From NCBI RefSeq assembly GCF_002968835.1, contig NZ_PKQK01000001.1:310001-374000 (forward strand): a stretch of 64,000 bases of DNA. The letters are read 5' to 3'. The position numbers were made by a program, and so were the translations under genes. The DNA is from Paenibacillus sp. PCH8. Its GTDB lineage: Bacteria; Bacillota; Bacilli; Paenibacillales; Paenibacillaceae. How positions within the stretch are numbered: position 1 is the stretch's first letter; each line of letters opens with the position of its first letter. Positions 44,302 through 53,579 of the stretch are shown in pieces. The notes below the pieces were generated by a model. The model was not told the origin of the DNA. It did no database searches and worked only from the letters and a program-made list of their open reading frames with translations.

Positions 44302-46107
44302 TTAATCCTGCCCCTTCCATTTTAGCAACGCACAGCACTCAACATGCACAGTATGTGGGAACATGTCCACCGGCGTTACCTCTACCGTGCGATACCCGCC
44401 ATCCTCCAGCACTCGTAGATCACGTGCCAACGTACTCGGATTACAACTCACGTACACCACTCGCTCTGGCTTCATCTCCAGGATCGTTTCCAGCAAACGT
44501 GGATCACAGCCCTTGCGCGGTGGATCGACGACGATCACATCAGCTTCGATGCCTTGTTCTTTCCAGCGTGGGATAACATCCTCGGATGCGCCGACTTCAA
44601 ACTTCACGTTACGCATCTCGTTCAAGAGCGCATTGCTGCGCGCATCCTCGATGGCTTCAGGCACAATCTCTACCCCGTACACCTGATCTGCATGCTGCGC
44701 CAGGAAAAGAGAGATCGTTCCGATGCCGCAATAGGCATCGATGACAGTTTCTTTACCACTCAGTCCTGCGTACTCTACCGTCTTCCCATACAGCACTTCC
44801 GTCTGCACCGGATTCACCTGATAGAACGAACGTGCCGAGATCGCAAACTGCACATCACCGATATAATCATAGATTACATCACGGCCCCACAGGACGCGGG
44901 TCTCATCGCCGAATATGACGTTGGTCTGTTTCTTGTTTACATTCTGGCAGATACTCGCCACATGCGGAATCGCTTCACGGATACTGCCAATCCATTCGTC
45001 TTTGTACGGGATGTCTCGGCCATTCGTGACCAGAACGAGCATCATCTCACCTGTACGGAACGCCTTCTTCACGACCACGTGGCGCAGCAGGCCGCGACCT
45101 GTCTCTTCGTTATATGCGCTTATTCCAAAATGACTGCCGATCTCCTTCACCTTCGCAACCACTTCGTCGTTATGCTCATGCTGAATGAGGCAGCTCTCCA
45201 TATCGATGATCCGATGGCTTCCTTTCGCGTAAAAACCACCTACCAGGCCACCCTCGGATGCTCCAATCGGCACCTGTGCTTTATTTCGATAGCGCCATGG
45301 CTCGTCCATGCCCATCGTAGGCAGTACGCGAATACCCTGCTCCGCATCTTCGTGCATGACACCTTCAAGGCGAAGACGAATACGGTTGCTGCCGATCATT
45401 TGTACTTCAGATGTAGCCAGTCCAGTTGTCTGATTCGCATCCTGTTCCAACCGTTCTGCCAGCTTCGCCTCACCAACTGAAGCGTCATCCTGCACACGCT
45501 GTTCGGTGCCCTCTTTATCATCCTGCACATCGGATACCAACGTCTCTGCATCCTCCACCATCACGTTCAACTTGCCAATTCGCTGCAAATTATCGACCAC
45601 CAACTGGCGTTTCCACGCAAGCTGACCGGCATAGCTCATATGCTGGATCTGGCAGCCGCCGCACTGATCGTAGATCGGGCAAGGCGCGGACACACGATCC
45701 GGGCTTGCTTTCACGATCTCCAGTAACTTGGCGTAGCCATACTGTTTCTTCGTCTTTATCACGCGCACACGCACAGTTTCACCGGGAAGTGCACCCTGCA
45801 CGAAGAGCGTGTATCCATTCGCGCGACCTACGCCCTCACCGTCATGGTTCATGCCAATGATGTCGATGACGGTCTCTTCATTTTTGCTAACGGGTAGTCC
45901 TTCGATTGGTGCAGATTCACGCGCTCTCCCCTTTGGACGAACGGCAGAAAGAGATGCGCCTTGTGGCCGCACCTCTTTTCCTTGCTGACGTGGTGATGGA
46001 CGAGATGATTGACTTGGCTGACGGGACGCTGAAGCGTTCCCTTGCCCCTGAGAGGCAGCCGAATTCCGGCGGTTTTTTCCACGACCGCTGCGGTTCGTAT
46101 TAGACAA
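44302..46107 (-). CDS. rlmD: 23S rRNA (uracil-C5)-methyltransferase, RlmD/RlmCD type
   Basis: A 601-residue enzyme that methylates uridine C5 in 23S rRNA. A TRAM domain lies near residues 80-140 ([40 protein letters not shown]), then iron-sulfur cysteines ([15 protein letters not shown]), SAM motifs ([32 protein letters not shown]) and the catalytic Cys in [14 protein letters not shown]. Two oddities: a basic, Ser/Gln-rich N-terminal tail of about 75 residues and an acidic insert at about residues 185-235 ([18 protein letters not shown]). Homologous 3' ends at 21.7 and 27.5 kb and a recombinase remnant just downstream suggest the gene end served as an integration site. Confidence 0.93.
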   Translation of the reverse strand: MSNTNRSGRGKNRRNSAASQGQGNASASRQPSQSSRPSPRQQGKEVRPQGASLSAVRPKGRARESAPIEGLPVSKNEETVIDIIGMNHDGEGVGRANGYTLFVQGALPGETVRVRVIKTKKQYGYAKLLEIVKASPDRVSAPCPIYDQCGGCQIQHMSYAGQLAWKRQLVVDNLQRIGKLNVMVEDAETLVSDVQDDKEGTEQRVQDDASVGEAKLAERLEQDANQTTGLATSEVQMIGSNRIRLRLEGVMHEDAEQGIRVLPTMGMDEPWRYRNKAQVPIGASEGGLVGGFYAKGSHRIIDMESCLIQHEHNDEVVAKVKEIGSHFGISAYNEETGRGLLRHVVVKKAFRTGEMMLVLVTNGRDIPYKDEWIGSIREAIPHVASICQNVNKKQTNVIFGDETRVLWGRDVIYDYIGDVQFAISARSFYQVNPVQTEVLYGKTVEYAGLSGKETVIDAYCGIGTISLFLAQHADQVYGVEIVPEAIEDARSNALLNEMRNVKFEVGASEDVIPRWKEQGIEADVIVVDPPRKGCDPRLLETILEMKPERVVYVSCNPSTLARDLRVLEDGGYRTVEVTPVDMFPHTVHVECCALLKWKGQD

Positions 46108-46149
46108 CGTACATTCACTTCTTTCTTCTTATATGGTATCACATCAAAA

Positions 46150-46188
46150 ATAACGTTCCGAATTTCTAATGAACTTCAGAAACGTTAT
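46150..46188. repeat. Inverted repeat upstream of the rlmD-type gene
   Basis: ATAACGTT ... AACGTTAT with further pairing of CGAA / TTC inside. It lies 43 bases before the rlmD start; it could be a regulatory hairpin. The remaining 46190-46499 holds no other recognisable feature. Confidence 0.4.
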
Positions 46189-46499
46189 ATCATCCTCAGA
46201 TGATGTTTTCCGACCTTTTTCAGTCATTTTCTCCAAAATTACGATGCTGAGATTCGTTAGATTCGCAGCTTCGGCATTTTCCACACATTAAGGCTTTCTG
46301 AATTCGATAAGCTCAACGCATAGTGACCACATGAGATTATACTAGATCCCACCGAACACAGCAACTGGAAAATCCACTTCCAGCCGCCTTAGCGCAGAGC
46401 TGTATCCAACTCTCCTACTACCTGTACAATGCTGTGCAACCACTACTGAGGCATCCATGCTTTTCGCAAGCGACACACATGGTCCCAACCCCCACATTC

Positions 46500-47381
46500 T
46501 TAACGATACAATTGCAGATGATGCTTGAGGTTCGTGAATGTGGCCGGCAATGTGCCGCCCAACTCTCCATCCAAGTTCAACTGTACATAGCCCGGCGAAG
46601 TGACTTCCATATGATCCGTTTGAAAATGTACAACCTTCTTGTCATTCAAATGCTCGCCGCGCAGCGCAAGCGTTACAAGGCGGATCATATCGGCCAGATT
46701 ACATTTGCGGACACCGATCACATCGAACAGACCATCATCAATGGTCGCACCCGGAGCCAGCTTCTCGAAGCCCCCGACCGAATTGGTATTGGCGATGAGG
46801 AATAACATGAATTCATCATGGATCTCCTCCTGACCATTGGCACGAATAATCAGCTCCTGCGGAGACAGGCTCGCCATTTTTTCAATGCCCTTCATATAAT
46901 AGGCCAGTTGCCCAATCATCGTTTTCAGACGACTCGGTACTTCATAGGTCAGTTCAGTCAATGATCCGCCACCGGCGATGTTGATAAAATATTTATCATT
47001 CGCTTTGCCCAGATCGAGCGGACGAAGCTGCTGGTTAATGACCAGATCCACGTAATCTTCCCACTGTCTCGGAATGCCGAGTGCACGTGCAAAATCATTC
47101 GTCGTTCCCAAAGGAAACACACCCAGCGGAGGACGATTCTCCCGCTCAGCCATACCGTTAATGACTTCGTATAATGTGCCATCACCGCCAGCAGCAATAA
47201 TCATGTCATATCCGCGTTCAATCGCAATTTCAGCTTCCCGAGTCGCATCACCTTCACCCGTTGTTGCGTGACATGAAGCTTCAATACCACCTTGGTCTAA
47301 ACGTTGCAAAATATCAGCCAGACGTTTCTTCATTTCTTCCCGGCCTGAAGTCGGATTATATATTAAGCGAGCTTTTTTCAT
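46500..47381 (-). CDS. dagK: Diacylglycerol kinase (DgkB type)
   Basis: A 293-residue soluble lipid kinase of the DAGK catalytic family: KKARLIYNPTSGRE at the N-terminus, IIAAGGDGTLYEVINGM near residue 60, GVFPLGTTNDFARAL near 90 and VIGVRKCNLADM. It phosphorylates diacylglycerol released during envelope synthesis so that it can re-enter phospholipid synthesis. AGGTGG 8 bases upstream favours the ATG at 47381 over the GTG at 47393. Its neighbour rlmD/rlmCD is also the usual neighbour of dgkB in Bacillales. Confidence 0.93.
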   Translation of the reverse strand: MKKARLIYNPTSGREEMKKRLADILQRLDQGGIEASCHATTGEGDATREAEIAIERGYDMIIAAGGDGTLYEVINGMAERENRPPLGVFPLGTTNDFARALGIPRQWEDYVDLVINQQLRPLDLGKANDKYFINIAGGGSLTELTYEVPSRLKTMIGQLAYYMKGIEKMASLSPQELIIRANGQEEIHDEFMLFLIANTNSVGGFEKLAPGATIDDGLFDVIGVRKCNLADMIRLVTLALRGEHLNDKKVVHFQTDHMEVTSPGYVQLNLDGELGGTLPATFTNLKHHLQLYR

Positions 47382-47898
47382 CTCATACGCCACCTATTCC
47401 ACATTATCCATGAGTCTGAAAGACCTCATTATCTTACGTTAGATCAGTCCACAAAAGGGCATATTTTTACACAACAATGAACTTCCGTTCATTCTGCTCT
47501 AATCTTTCCTCTTACCTATATCTATGCACCAGGAATTCCGTCTCATTCCAAAGCCTTTATCTCCTATCATATCATCAAATGTAAAGATGTCCTAGCCTGT
47601 AATCTATACGTATATTTTTTCATATCAGAAGTCGCCAACCTATCCATTACCCAATAAACCTCTCGCACCTGTCTTGAATCTGTCCCACTTGGTTTCCAGT
47701 CATCCAGTCTCTTTAATCATCCATTCTGCCCGCTTGGACAGCAATTAGTCCTCGATACCTTCATATTATGATGACATACATATGCTACAAATTTACAATT
47801 ATTGAGATCAAAAGACAAATATATCAAATCATTTTCCAGTATAGTCTTAGTGCAATCTAAATACTTCATTATATCCTGCTTACGAAGGAGAACTGTAC
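47382..47898. other. 517-base intergenic region
   Basis: No gene supported. Apart from a promoter-like TATAGT near 47840 ahead of the NLP gene, I see no repeat, hairpin or riboswitch-like structure. Confidence 0.5.
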
Positions 47899-48624
47899 AT
47901 GCGAAAAATGAACAAAATGGTGCTCACGCTGATGGTCACACTCTTGGCCTGTATGCCTCTGATCACCGTTGCGGAAGCAGCAGAGATTAATCATGACCAG
48001 GTAGTTGGATTTCAAGAAATATCACCTATCACCGTGACACAAAAAGCAGCCAAACGCTTCCAGCCTTTCTTAAAAGTCTATCATGGATGTGTGCCTTTCC
48101 CCGCAGTGGATCAACAGAGCAATACCAGTGCTGGCTTGAATACTTCCGGGTCATCGAATGGAAACTGTAGCTCAAGTACAGGACAGATCTACTCCCGTTC
48201 CGCCTGGCACAATGGGGTATGGGCCATTATGTATTCCTGGTATTTCCCCAAAGACTCCCCTTCCTCTGGGCTCGGGCATCGTCATGATTGGGAAGGAATC
48301 ATCGTATGGGTAGACAATCCGGCAGCGGCCAATTCCAAAATCCTCTCCATTGCGTATTCCGGTCACGGCCAATTCACAAAGGTCACACCTAGCAATACCA
48401 ATACACAAGGCAATAATCCGTTAATTTCCTACAATAGTACTTGGCCGCTGAACCATGAGCTTGGCGTTACCAGCGCTGTTGGTGGAACTCAGCCTTTAAT
48501 CGGATGGGACGATCTGACTTCGGCGGCACGAAATGCGCTAAACACCACGGACTTTGGCAGTGCCAACGTGCCCTTCAATGATAACAATTTCACCAACAAT
48601 CTGAACAAGGCTTGGTTTAGGTAA
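47899..48624 (+). CDS. NLP (NPP1) necrosis- and ethylene-inducing-like secreted protein
   Basis: A 241-residue protein with a signal peptide (residues 1 to about 28, ending AEAAE). The NLP signature heptapeptide GHRHDWE lies at 126-132 and is preceded by AIMYSWYFPKD, the usual AMYSWYFPKD motif. Two cysteines (64 and 90) can form the type 1 disulfide. NLPs bind plant sphingolipids (GIPC) and permeabilise membranes of dicots; most are from oomycetes, fungi and some bacteria. GAAGGAG precedes the ATG. A strong terminator follows. Activity is inferred from the intact motif. Confidence 0.93.
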   Translation: MRKMNKMVLTLMVTLLACMPLITVAEAAEINHDQVVGFQEISPITVTQKAAKRFQPFLKVYHGCVPFPAVDQQSNTSAGLNTSGSSNGNCSSSTGQIYSRSAWHNGVWAIMYSWYFPKDSPSSGLGHRHDWEGIIVWVDNPAAANSKILSIAYSGHGQFTKVTPSNTNTQGNNPLISYNSTWPLNHELGVTSAVGGTQPLIGWDDLTSAARNALNTTDFGSANVPFNDNNFTNNLNKAWFR

Positions 48625-48702
48625 TTAAGATAGGTAGATAAATGAGATGATACAATTTAAATCTTTTCTGTGCTCGTGCTAGTTCCTGTATATAAAAAAA
48701 GA

Positions 48703-48739
48703 AAATCCCTTCAAGTGAACAACTCACTTGAAGGGATTT
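48703..48739. terminator. Perfect 16-bp-stem terminator
   Basis: AAATCCCTTCAAGTGA / TCACTTGAAGGGATTT with a five-base loop, flanked by an A run on the left; serves the NLP gene and possibly the converging DUF4395 gene. Confidence 0.85.
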
Positions 48740-48855
48740 CGTTATGAAGCGATCGTATTCCGATAGCTATATCGTTTCATCTAAAAGCTTGCTACAAGAA
48801 AGCTCCTCGAAGAATAGGTTGTTCTGTTATCTTATCGCTTTTTCAGCCAACCTCA

Positions 48856-49269
48856 TTATCCGATTTTCCTGCCAGCACGAAGTTGTTTATACCAGAAATA
48901 CACAGTGCAGCCCACACAATAACCCAACAGAGCCGCACTTGCAGCTGTGAGAAGCATTACGGAGAATACATAACCTGCGGCTACCCAGCCGAGCGAGAAC
49001 GATATGAGTGCTAGCGACAGAAAAAGCACGGCCAGAATATTGTTGAATCGCTGTAGTTCCACTGCCTGAGTCTCTGTTCCTTTACCTGTCAACACAGCCT
49101 TGCCAATCTGAACAAACAGATTCAGTTTGCCACCTGAAACCAGCCCGACCCCTTGAATGATCCACAGCGCTCCAAGAATGAGTAGCGGATTGAACACCAA
49201 CGAGAGCAGAACAAACAATACAATACCGACCTGATTCGCTTTCACATAGCGCATAGGTACTTCCCGCAT
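48856..49269 (-). CDS. DUF4395 family membrane protein
   Basis: A 137-residue protein with four hydrophobic helices (VGIVLFVLLSLVFNPLLILGALW, ILAVLFLSLALISFSLGWVAAGYVF). MREVPMRYVKANQVG at the start and GYCVGCTVYFWYKQ at the end are characteristic of DUF4395, whose paired Cys suggest redox or metal handling. GGAG 8 bases upstream selects the ATG at 49269. It is a single gene. Confidence 0.85.
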   Translation of the reverse strand: MREVPMRYVKANQVGIVLFVLLSLVFNPLLILGALWIIQGVGLVSGGKLNLFVQIGKAVLTGKGTETQAVELQRFNNILAVLFLSLALISFSLGWVAAGYVFSVMLLTAASAALLGYCVGCTVYFWYKQLRAGRKIG

Positions 49270-49419
49270 TTTCATATCTCCTTAACCCCATTTAATTAGT
49301 TGGCTTTATTGTAGTTGGTACTTGGGCAATGAGCAATAGGGGCAGACCATATATTGAGAATTGGCCGCAATTTCAGCACTTTAAAAAGGTGGGTCCCTTT
49401 TCGACAGTGCAACTTCACT

Positions 49420-50346
49420 TCATTTGAGAATAGTAAAGTCTCTTTTTAGCACATCCCAATGGGGAGTCGGGGTGCCTGTTGCCTTTTTCCAATCGGTAAA
49501 TGCGTGATTTAACGCTTCGATTTCACCAAAAGCACCAGCAACCAGTTTATAGATCGGAAGTATACTATAGATTTTCAACATCAGATAAATAATTCGTTTA
49601 TGCTTGCGAATCAACTTAGCCTGAAGCTCAGGTATAATGGGAATGCCCATAGCTTCCAGTACGCGAAACCCCTCATCCATAGCCTCAATCATATGCATAA
49701 GTTGCTGCTTGTTTCCATCCAGCTTGATCATCTCACGCTTCTCATTAAAACTCACCGCATTTAGCATCAGAATGGGTACAAGATGGCTTTTCAGCCAAGC
49801 ATCGATATGGTCCAGAACATTCAGCTTGTATTTCGCCTTCTCAAAGGCTTGATCCAGTATGGACTTAAAGGCAATCTCACCATCCAGCCCACCAATCACC
49901 ATTTGCCCATTTGCTCCACCGATGGATATCATGCGGTCCTCTTGCCGCCGCCCGCCGCTGACTTGAAAACCGAACGCGACCCTTTTTTCCACATGGCTGT
50001 GTTTCTCCAAAAAGATTTGCATGCTTCGCGCATCTGCATTGTTGCCCACGATCACCATATTGCTGCTCTGATTGTCTGCCAGAACGGGTAGCACGGATGG
50101 GAAATCGTTATATTTCATCACCACAAAAATAAGATCATACGTATCGTCCACTTCTAGTATGCGGATTACGCGGACTGGGTCAACTGTCGTTTTACATTGA
50201 AATACATGTCGAATGACCACGCCATCCCTTTCCAGCTCCTCTGCCCGCTTTCCTCTGGCCAGAACGGTAACATCATTCCCTCCGCGCACCAGAACATGAG
50301 CCAACTGACTCCCCAATACGCCTGCGCCATAAACTAATATTCTCAT
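49420..50346 (-). CDS. Ketopantoate reductase-like oxidoreductase (second copy)
   Basis: A 308-residue ApbA/PanE-type protein with a good glycine motif (ILVYGAGVLGSQLAHVL) and the family's central VAFGFQVSGGR loop and C-terminal helical domain (HWDVLKRDF). Diverged from PanE proper; a TetR-regulated NADPH reductase is likely. It faces a tetR-type gene, with two inverted repeats in between. The pair mirrors the one at 21.9-23.5 kb. Confidence 0.82.
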   Translation of the reverse strand: MRILVYGAGVLGSQLAHVLVRGGNDVTVLARGKRAEELERDGVVIRHVFQCKTTVDPVRVIRILEVDDTYDLIFVVMKYNDFPSVLPVLADNQSSNMVIVGNNADARSMQIFLEKHSHVEKRVAFGFQVSGGRRQEDRMISIGGANGQMVIGGLDGEIAFKSILDQAFEKAKYKLNVLDHIDAWLKSHLVPILMLNAVSFNEKREMIKLDGNKQQLMHMIEAMDEGFRVLEAMGIPIIPELQAKLIRKHKRIIYLMLKIYSILPIYKLVAGAFGEIEALNHAFTDWKKATGTPTPHWDVLKRDFTILK

Positions 50347-50387
50347 CGGTTATCCCTCTATTTCGAATTTTTATGAATAATCGTTGC

Positions 50388-50409
50388 TTTATCAACATTT
50401 GTTGATAAA
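50388..50409. promoter_or_regulatory. TetR-type operator 1
   Basis: Perfect inverted repeat: arm TTTATCAACA, spacer TT, arm TGTTGATAAA. It lies 42 bases before the reductase-like start. Confidence 0.65.
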
Positions 50410-50459
50410 ATTAGAGTAACAAAGCACCTGCTGAGCTTCAATCGCTAAAATATCCGTTA

Positions 50460-50477
50460 TTGTTGAATAATCAACAA
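50460..50477. promoter_or_regulatory. TetR-type operator 2
   Basis: TTGTTG-AATAAT-CAACAA, upstream of the tetR-type start. It shares 16 of 18 bases with the site at 22557-22574 and contains the same TGTTGA/TCAACA half-sites as operator 1. Confidence 0.65.
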
Positions 50478-50515
50478 ATCCGTACTTTGTGTTGAAAACC
50501 ATCATAGGAGGGGCC

Positions 50516-51073
50516 ATGGACAGACGAGTACTCAAGACACGAAAGGCGATCATCGAAGCTTTTGTAGCATTACTGGAGGAAAAGGATTTCGAGCACATTA
50601 CGATCAACGATATTGCTGATCGGGCTAATGTAAACCGAGGAACGATCTATTTGCATTACACAGACAAGTTCGACCTGTTAGATCAATGCATCGAAATATA
50701 TCTGCAACAATTAGTGGAAGCCTGCATGATGGATAGTCCCAAAACTCCGGTTACCGCAAAGGTTGCACTGCTCCGTACCTTCCGTTATCTGGAACAACAC
50801 GCCGCCACATACACTACATTACTGACCAAGAAAGGCATTCCCGCATTTCGAAGCAAACTGATGACATTGTTAGTCCAAGGAGTCGAGGAACAGATGCATG
50901 TGTATGGTTTTGAAGGAGACATGAACAACGAGATTACGATACAGTTTCTGGCTTCTGCCGTCGTGGGTCTGTTGGAATGGTGGATTATGAATGCTATGCC
51001 CTACTCCGCGGAGGAGATGGTTGGACACTTAACCTCTTTGTTGGAGCTTCATCTGGACTTACCGAGGCCGTAA
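50516..51073 (+). CDS. TetR-family regulator (second copy)
   Basis: A 185-residue regulator: residues 1-60 have the TetR HTH (FEHITINDIADRANVNRGTIYLHYTDKFDLLDQ), then a C-terminal domain of the TetR_C_33-like helical type. GGAGGGG before the ATG at 50516 sets the start. Divergent from the reductase-like gene; the operators at 50388 and 50460 likely bind it. Confidence 0.9.
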   Translation: MDRRVLKTRKAIIEAFVALLEEKDFEHITINDIADRANVNRGTIYLHYTDKFDLLDQCIEIYLQQLVEACMMDSPKTPVTAKVALLRTFRYLEQHAATYTTLLTKKGIPAFRSKLMTLLVQGVEEQMHVYGFEGDMNNEITIQFLASAVVGLLEWWIMNAMPYSAEEMVGHLTSLLELHLDLPRP

Positions 51074-51102
51074 TTACAGACAAACTTATAAGTAAAAGAC
51101 TA

Positions 51103-51261
51103 GGGCTTGTCTGAAAACTCCGAAGGAAGCAGATTTTGCCGAATTTTCGTTCCAAGCAAGGAAGTTTTTCGCAGGCGTGCCGGGGCACGTCAAGGGAAAG
51201 TGACGCAGCAGGGGCGAAAAGGCGGTAAAAGATGCACTTCAGCGAGTTTTGAGACACGCCC
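51103..51261 (+). repeat. MITE-like element, copy 2
   Basis: 159 bp with inverted termini GGGCTTGTCTGAAAACTC / GAGTTTTGAGACACGCCC, flanked by TA on both sides (TA target duplication). About 90 percent identical by eye to copy 1 at 28787-28946, in opposite orientation. No ORF of its own. Confidence 0.8.
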
Positions 51262-51355
51262 TAGAACCATAGATCTGGTCAATCCGTGTAACGATCAAGT
51301 TGATAATCTAATCCTATATGGATGAGCGTAGTTATATTTTATATTTGTATACAAA

Positions 51356-51385
51356 TAGGCTAAGCCCGTTATCAGGCTTAGCCTA
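51356..51385 (-). terminator. Terminator after cbiX-type gene
   Basis: TAGGCTAAGCC / GGCTTAGCCTA stem, followed on the minus strand by TTTGTAT; usable in both directions. Confidence 0.75.
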
Positions 51386-51423
51386 CTTCTATATTTAGAA
51401 TAAATATCTCTCAGGAGGGATCT

Positions 51424-52191
51424 CTAGCAGCATCTCTCCAGCAAAATCTGGATCTGTCGCTCCATCCACTGCCCAAGCAGCGGATGGGGCAACAGCGTCT
51501 CACCGCTGTATGCATAGTCCAGTTCCTTCAGGCGCTCTGGAATCACATTCATGGTGAAGTAACCGGCACTCAGAAACAACGGTGCCACAATGACGCGACT
51601 CCCCTGCTCTTCGCTCCAGTACTTCGTCTTGTCGTGTACACTTTCCGGATTAAGCAGCGCATAATCTGTATGGGCTACACCGCTGACTTCCTGCACCCGC
51701 TTTGCAAGGGAGGAAATCCCTGCTTCCCAACGCTGGCGGAATCCGTCGCGAATGCTTCCGTGTCCTACGAGCAGAATCGTTTCCTTTTCCGGTTGCTGTG
51801 AGAGCGATTTAACTTTATCCCACACCATCAATGCGATATCCGGATCGTTATCCACCGGATAACCGAAGTGAACCCGGGCAGAGACACGGAATGGTTCCAG
51901 ATCCGTCTCACGTTCCGGTTCAGGTTTGGCACCAATCGCATATTCAATCTCATCCACATGTGTACTACCGGACGACACGAATAGAGGCACCACCAACAGG
52001 TCGGTGACGCCCTGAGCTTCCAGTCGGTCGATACCGTCCTGAATCAGGCGCCCTTCCACGAGTTCAAGAAAACCGGCTTCGACGGGCAACGGGCTGGGCA
52101 GATTCAACCGGGAGATCGCGTCATCGACGGATTGCACCCAGGTCTGCTCCTGAGAACCGTGACTAATGATGAGTACACCCGGCTTCGTCAT
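51424..52191 (-). CDS. cbiX: Sirohydrochlorin chelatase/CbiX family
   Basis: A 255-residue protein made of two CbiX-like halves: VLIISHGSQEQTWVQSV at the start and ILLVGHGSIRDGFRQRWEAGI near residue 140. Each HG pair is the metal-site His of the chelatase fold. PLFVSSGSTHVDEIEYAIG and PLFLSAGYFTMNVIPERL add the second conserved His only in the first half. It inserts cobalt or iron into a tetrapyrrole (sirohydrochlorin). It is transcribed right after the YerC gene (one base apart); no other tetrapyrrole gene is nearby. Confidence 0.85.
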   Translation of the reverse strand: MTKPGVLIISHGSQEQTWVQSVDDAISRLNLPSPLPVEAGFLELVEGRLIQDGIDRLEAQGVTDLLVVPLFVSSGSTHVDEIEYAIGAKPEPERETDLEPFRVSARVHFGYPVDNDPDIALMVWDKVKSLSQQPEKETILLVGHGSIRDGFRQRWEAGISSLAKRVQEVSGVAHTDYALLNPESVHDKTKYWSEEQGSRVIVAPLFLSAGYFTMNVIPERLKELDYAYSGETLLPHPLLGQWMERQIQILLERCC

Positions 52192-52192
52192 A

Positions 52193-52483
52193 TTAGCGTC
52201 CCAGGCGTTCCAGCGTCATTTTATAACCATCATTGCCGTAATTCAGACAACGTTTAACACGTGAGATTGTGGCCGTACTTGCACCTGTCTCTGCCTCAAT
52301 CTGGTTATACGTATTACCTTTGCCCAGCATACGAGCCACTTCCAGCCGTTGGGACATGGATTGGATCTCGTTTACGGTGCAGAGGTCATCAAAGAAAACA
52401 TAACACTCTTCAATATCTTTAAGCGTCAAGATAGCCTCAAATAATTGTTCAATGCTTTTATCATTTAGCTTTTTCAGCTGCAT
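52193..52483 (-). CDS. yerC: YerC/YecD family TrpR-like protein
   Basis: A 96-residue DNA-binding protein: KSIEQLFEAILTLKDIEECYVFFDDLCT followed by MSQRLEVARML and the TrpR-like helix-turn-helix YNQIEAETGASTATISRVKRCL. The family is named YerC/YecD and is conserved in Bacillales; its targets are not well defined. It is directly upstream of the cbiX-type gene. Confidence 0.92.
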   Translation of the reverse strand: MQLKKLNDKSIEQLFEAILTLKDIEECYVFFDDLCTVNEIQSMSQRLEVARMLGKGNTYNQIEAETGASTATISRVKRCLNYGNDGYKMTLERLGR

Positions 52484-52938
52484 TTCATCATCATCCCCTA
52501 GCGGTTACTGTGTACCTTCATTGTACTCACCCTGAGTTGGTATTTCAAGCGTTACCGTTTTCACGCAGTACAGAATAAAAATACATGTTACCGCTTACAA
52601 ATGGTACTATTGTCCTTCTGACGCGGACGTTAGGTCATATTATCGCACTATATACCATTTTTCGCCTGTATTTTCCGATTACTTATATAGGAATTCAACC
52701 AACCTAAATGTTACAAATTTGTGTCTGAACTGTTCTTTTTCTCACCATAACCTTCCCCCACATTATGCGCCCAAATCCGCAAATATCCCGTTTTCCGGGA
52801 TACCCGCCTACGCCGTCTCTCCGCGGATGACATACAGTATAGCAAAAGGGAGTTCCACACGGGTCTGTCATGTACATCTGTCATGCAGCATCGTGGAACG
52901 CAATTCCGAAATCCAACATAGAAGGAACGTGATCGTTC
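52484..52938. other. 455-base gap before the YqfQ-like gene
   Basis: No gene supported on either strand; no convincing hairpin or riboswitch seen. It must contain the promoters for the divergent yerC and YqfQ-like genes. Confidence 0.5.
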
Positions 52939-53571
52939 ATGCCACAGCATTATTATCACCGCCAGCCCGCATCACGGCAACGTCCGTCTTCTCATCGGCA
53001 GGGGCATACTTCTGCCTACATGCCACCAGGGCTCATCCCGAGGTCTTTGAATGAAGCCCAGACCCAACCTATGTATCCTGGAGTAGAACCACATTACCCC
53101 GGCTTCGGTGAAGTCGAAGCATCCGCCATTGTACCGTATGGGCAAGGTGTAACTGGTGGGAACTTTTACGCTGGTGGAACCCCGGTTGTTCCCGTAGTTC
53201 CTGTAGCGGCACCCGCTGCTTCGGGCAGTACAGGGTTTTCACTGGCCAACATCGGAGAGTTAAAAGGAATGATTGACCGCTTCGGCGGAATTGATGGAAT
53301 CATGAGTGGAATAGGCAAAATGCAGAAGGTCGTCGGTGGCATCCAGCAGATGGCTCCGATGATGAAGCTCGTTATGGGCATTCTGCCTTTTGGTAAAGGT
53401 AAAAAGGACAGCAGCGCGGCTGATGCCGACTACAATGAATATTCGAAGCCCCGGAGACGTAAGCGTAAGCGCCAGAACAAGCCAACCAATACTCCACGTC
53501 GCCGTAACACGACTCCAACCCGCCGCAAATCCAATGCCACAAAGCGCCGTCCCAAAAGTCGCAAGCATTAA
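52939..53571 (+). CDS. YqfQ/VrrA-like protein with basic tail
   Basis: A 210-residue protein. The first half is rich in Pro, Gly, Tyr and His (MPQHYYHRQPASRQRPSS). The middle has a conserved patch (LKGMIDRFGGIDGIMSGIGKMQKVVGGIQQMAPMMKLVMG split over residues 108-150) reminiscent of YqfQ/VrrA proteins. The last 45 residues are strongly basic (KPRRRKRKRQNKPT), suggesting nucleic-acid or spore-coat association. Function unknown. A single gene with a terminator. Confidence 0.65.
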   Translation: MPQHYYHRQPASRQRPSSHRQGHTSAYMPPGLIPRSLNEAQTQPMYPGVEPHYPGFGEVEASAIVPYGQGVTGGNFYAGGTPVVPVVPVAAPAASGSTGFSLANIGELKGMIDRFGGIDGIMSGIGKMQKVVGGIQQMAPMMKLVMGILPFGKGKKDSSAADADYNEYSKPRRRKRKRQNKPTNTPRRRNTTPTRRKSNATKRRPKSRKH

Positions 53572-53579
53572 AGCAACCC

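Noticed and set aside
44195..44320. Minus-strand 41-residue frame overlapping the rlmD 3' end
   Set aside because: The opposite strand encodes a convincing serine-recombinase C-terminus; the minus reading has no ribosome site.
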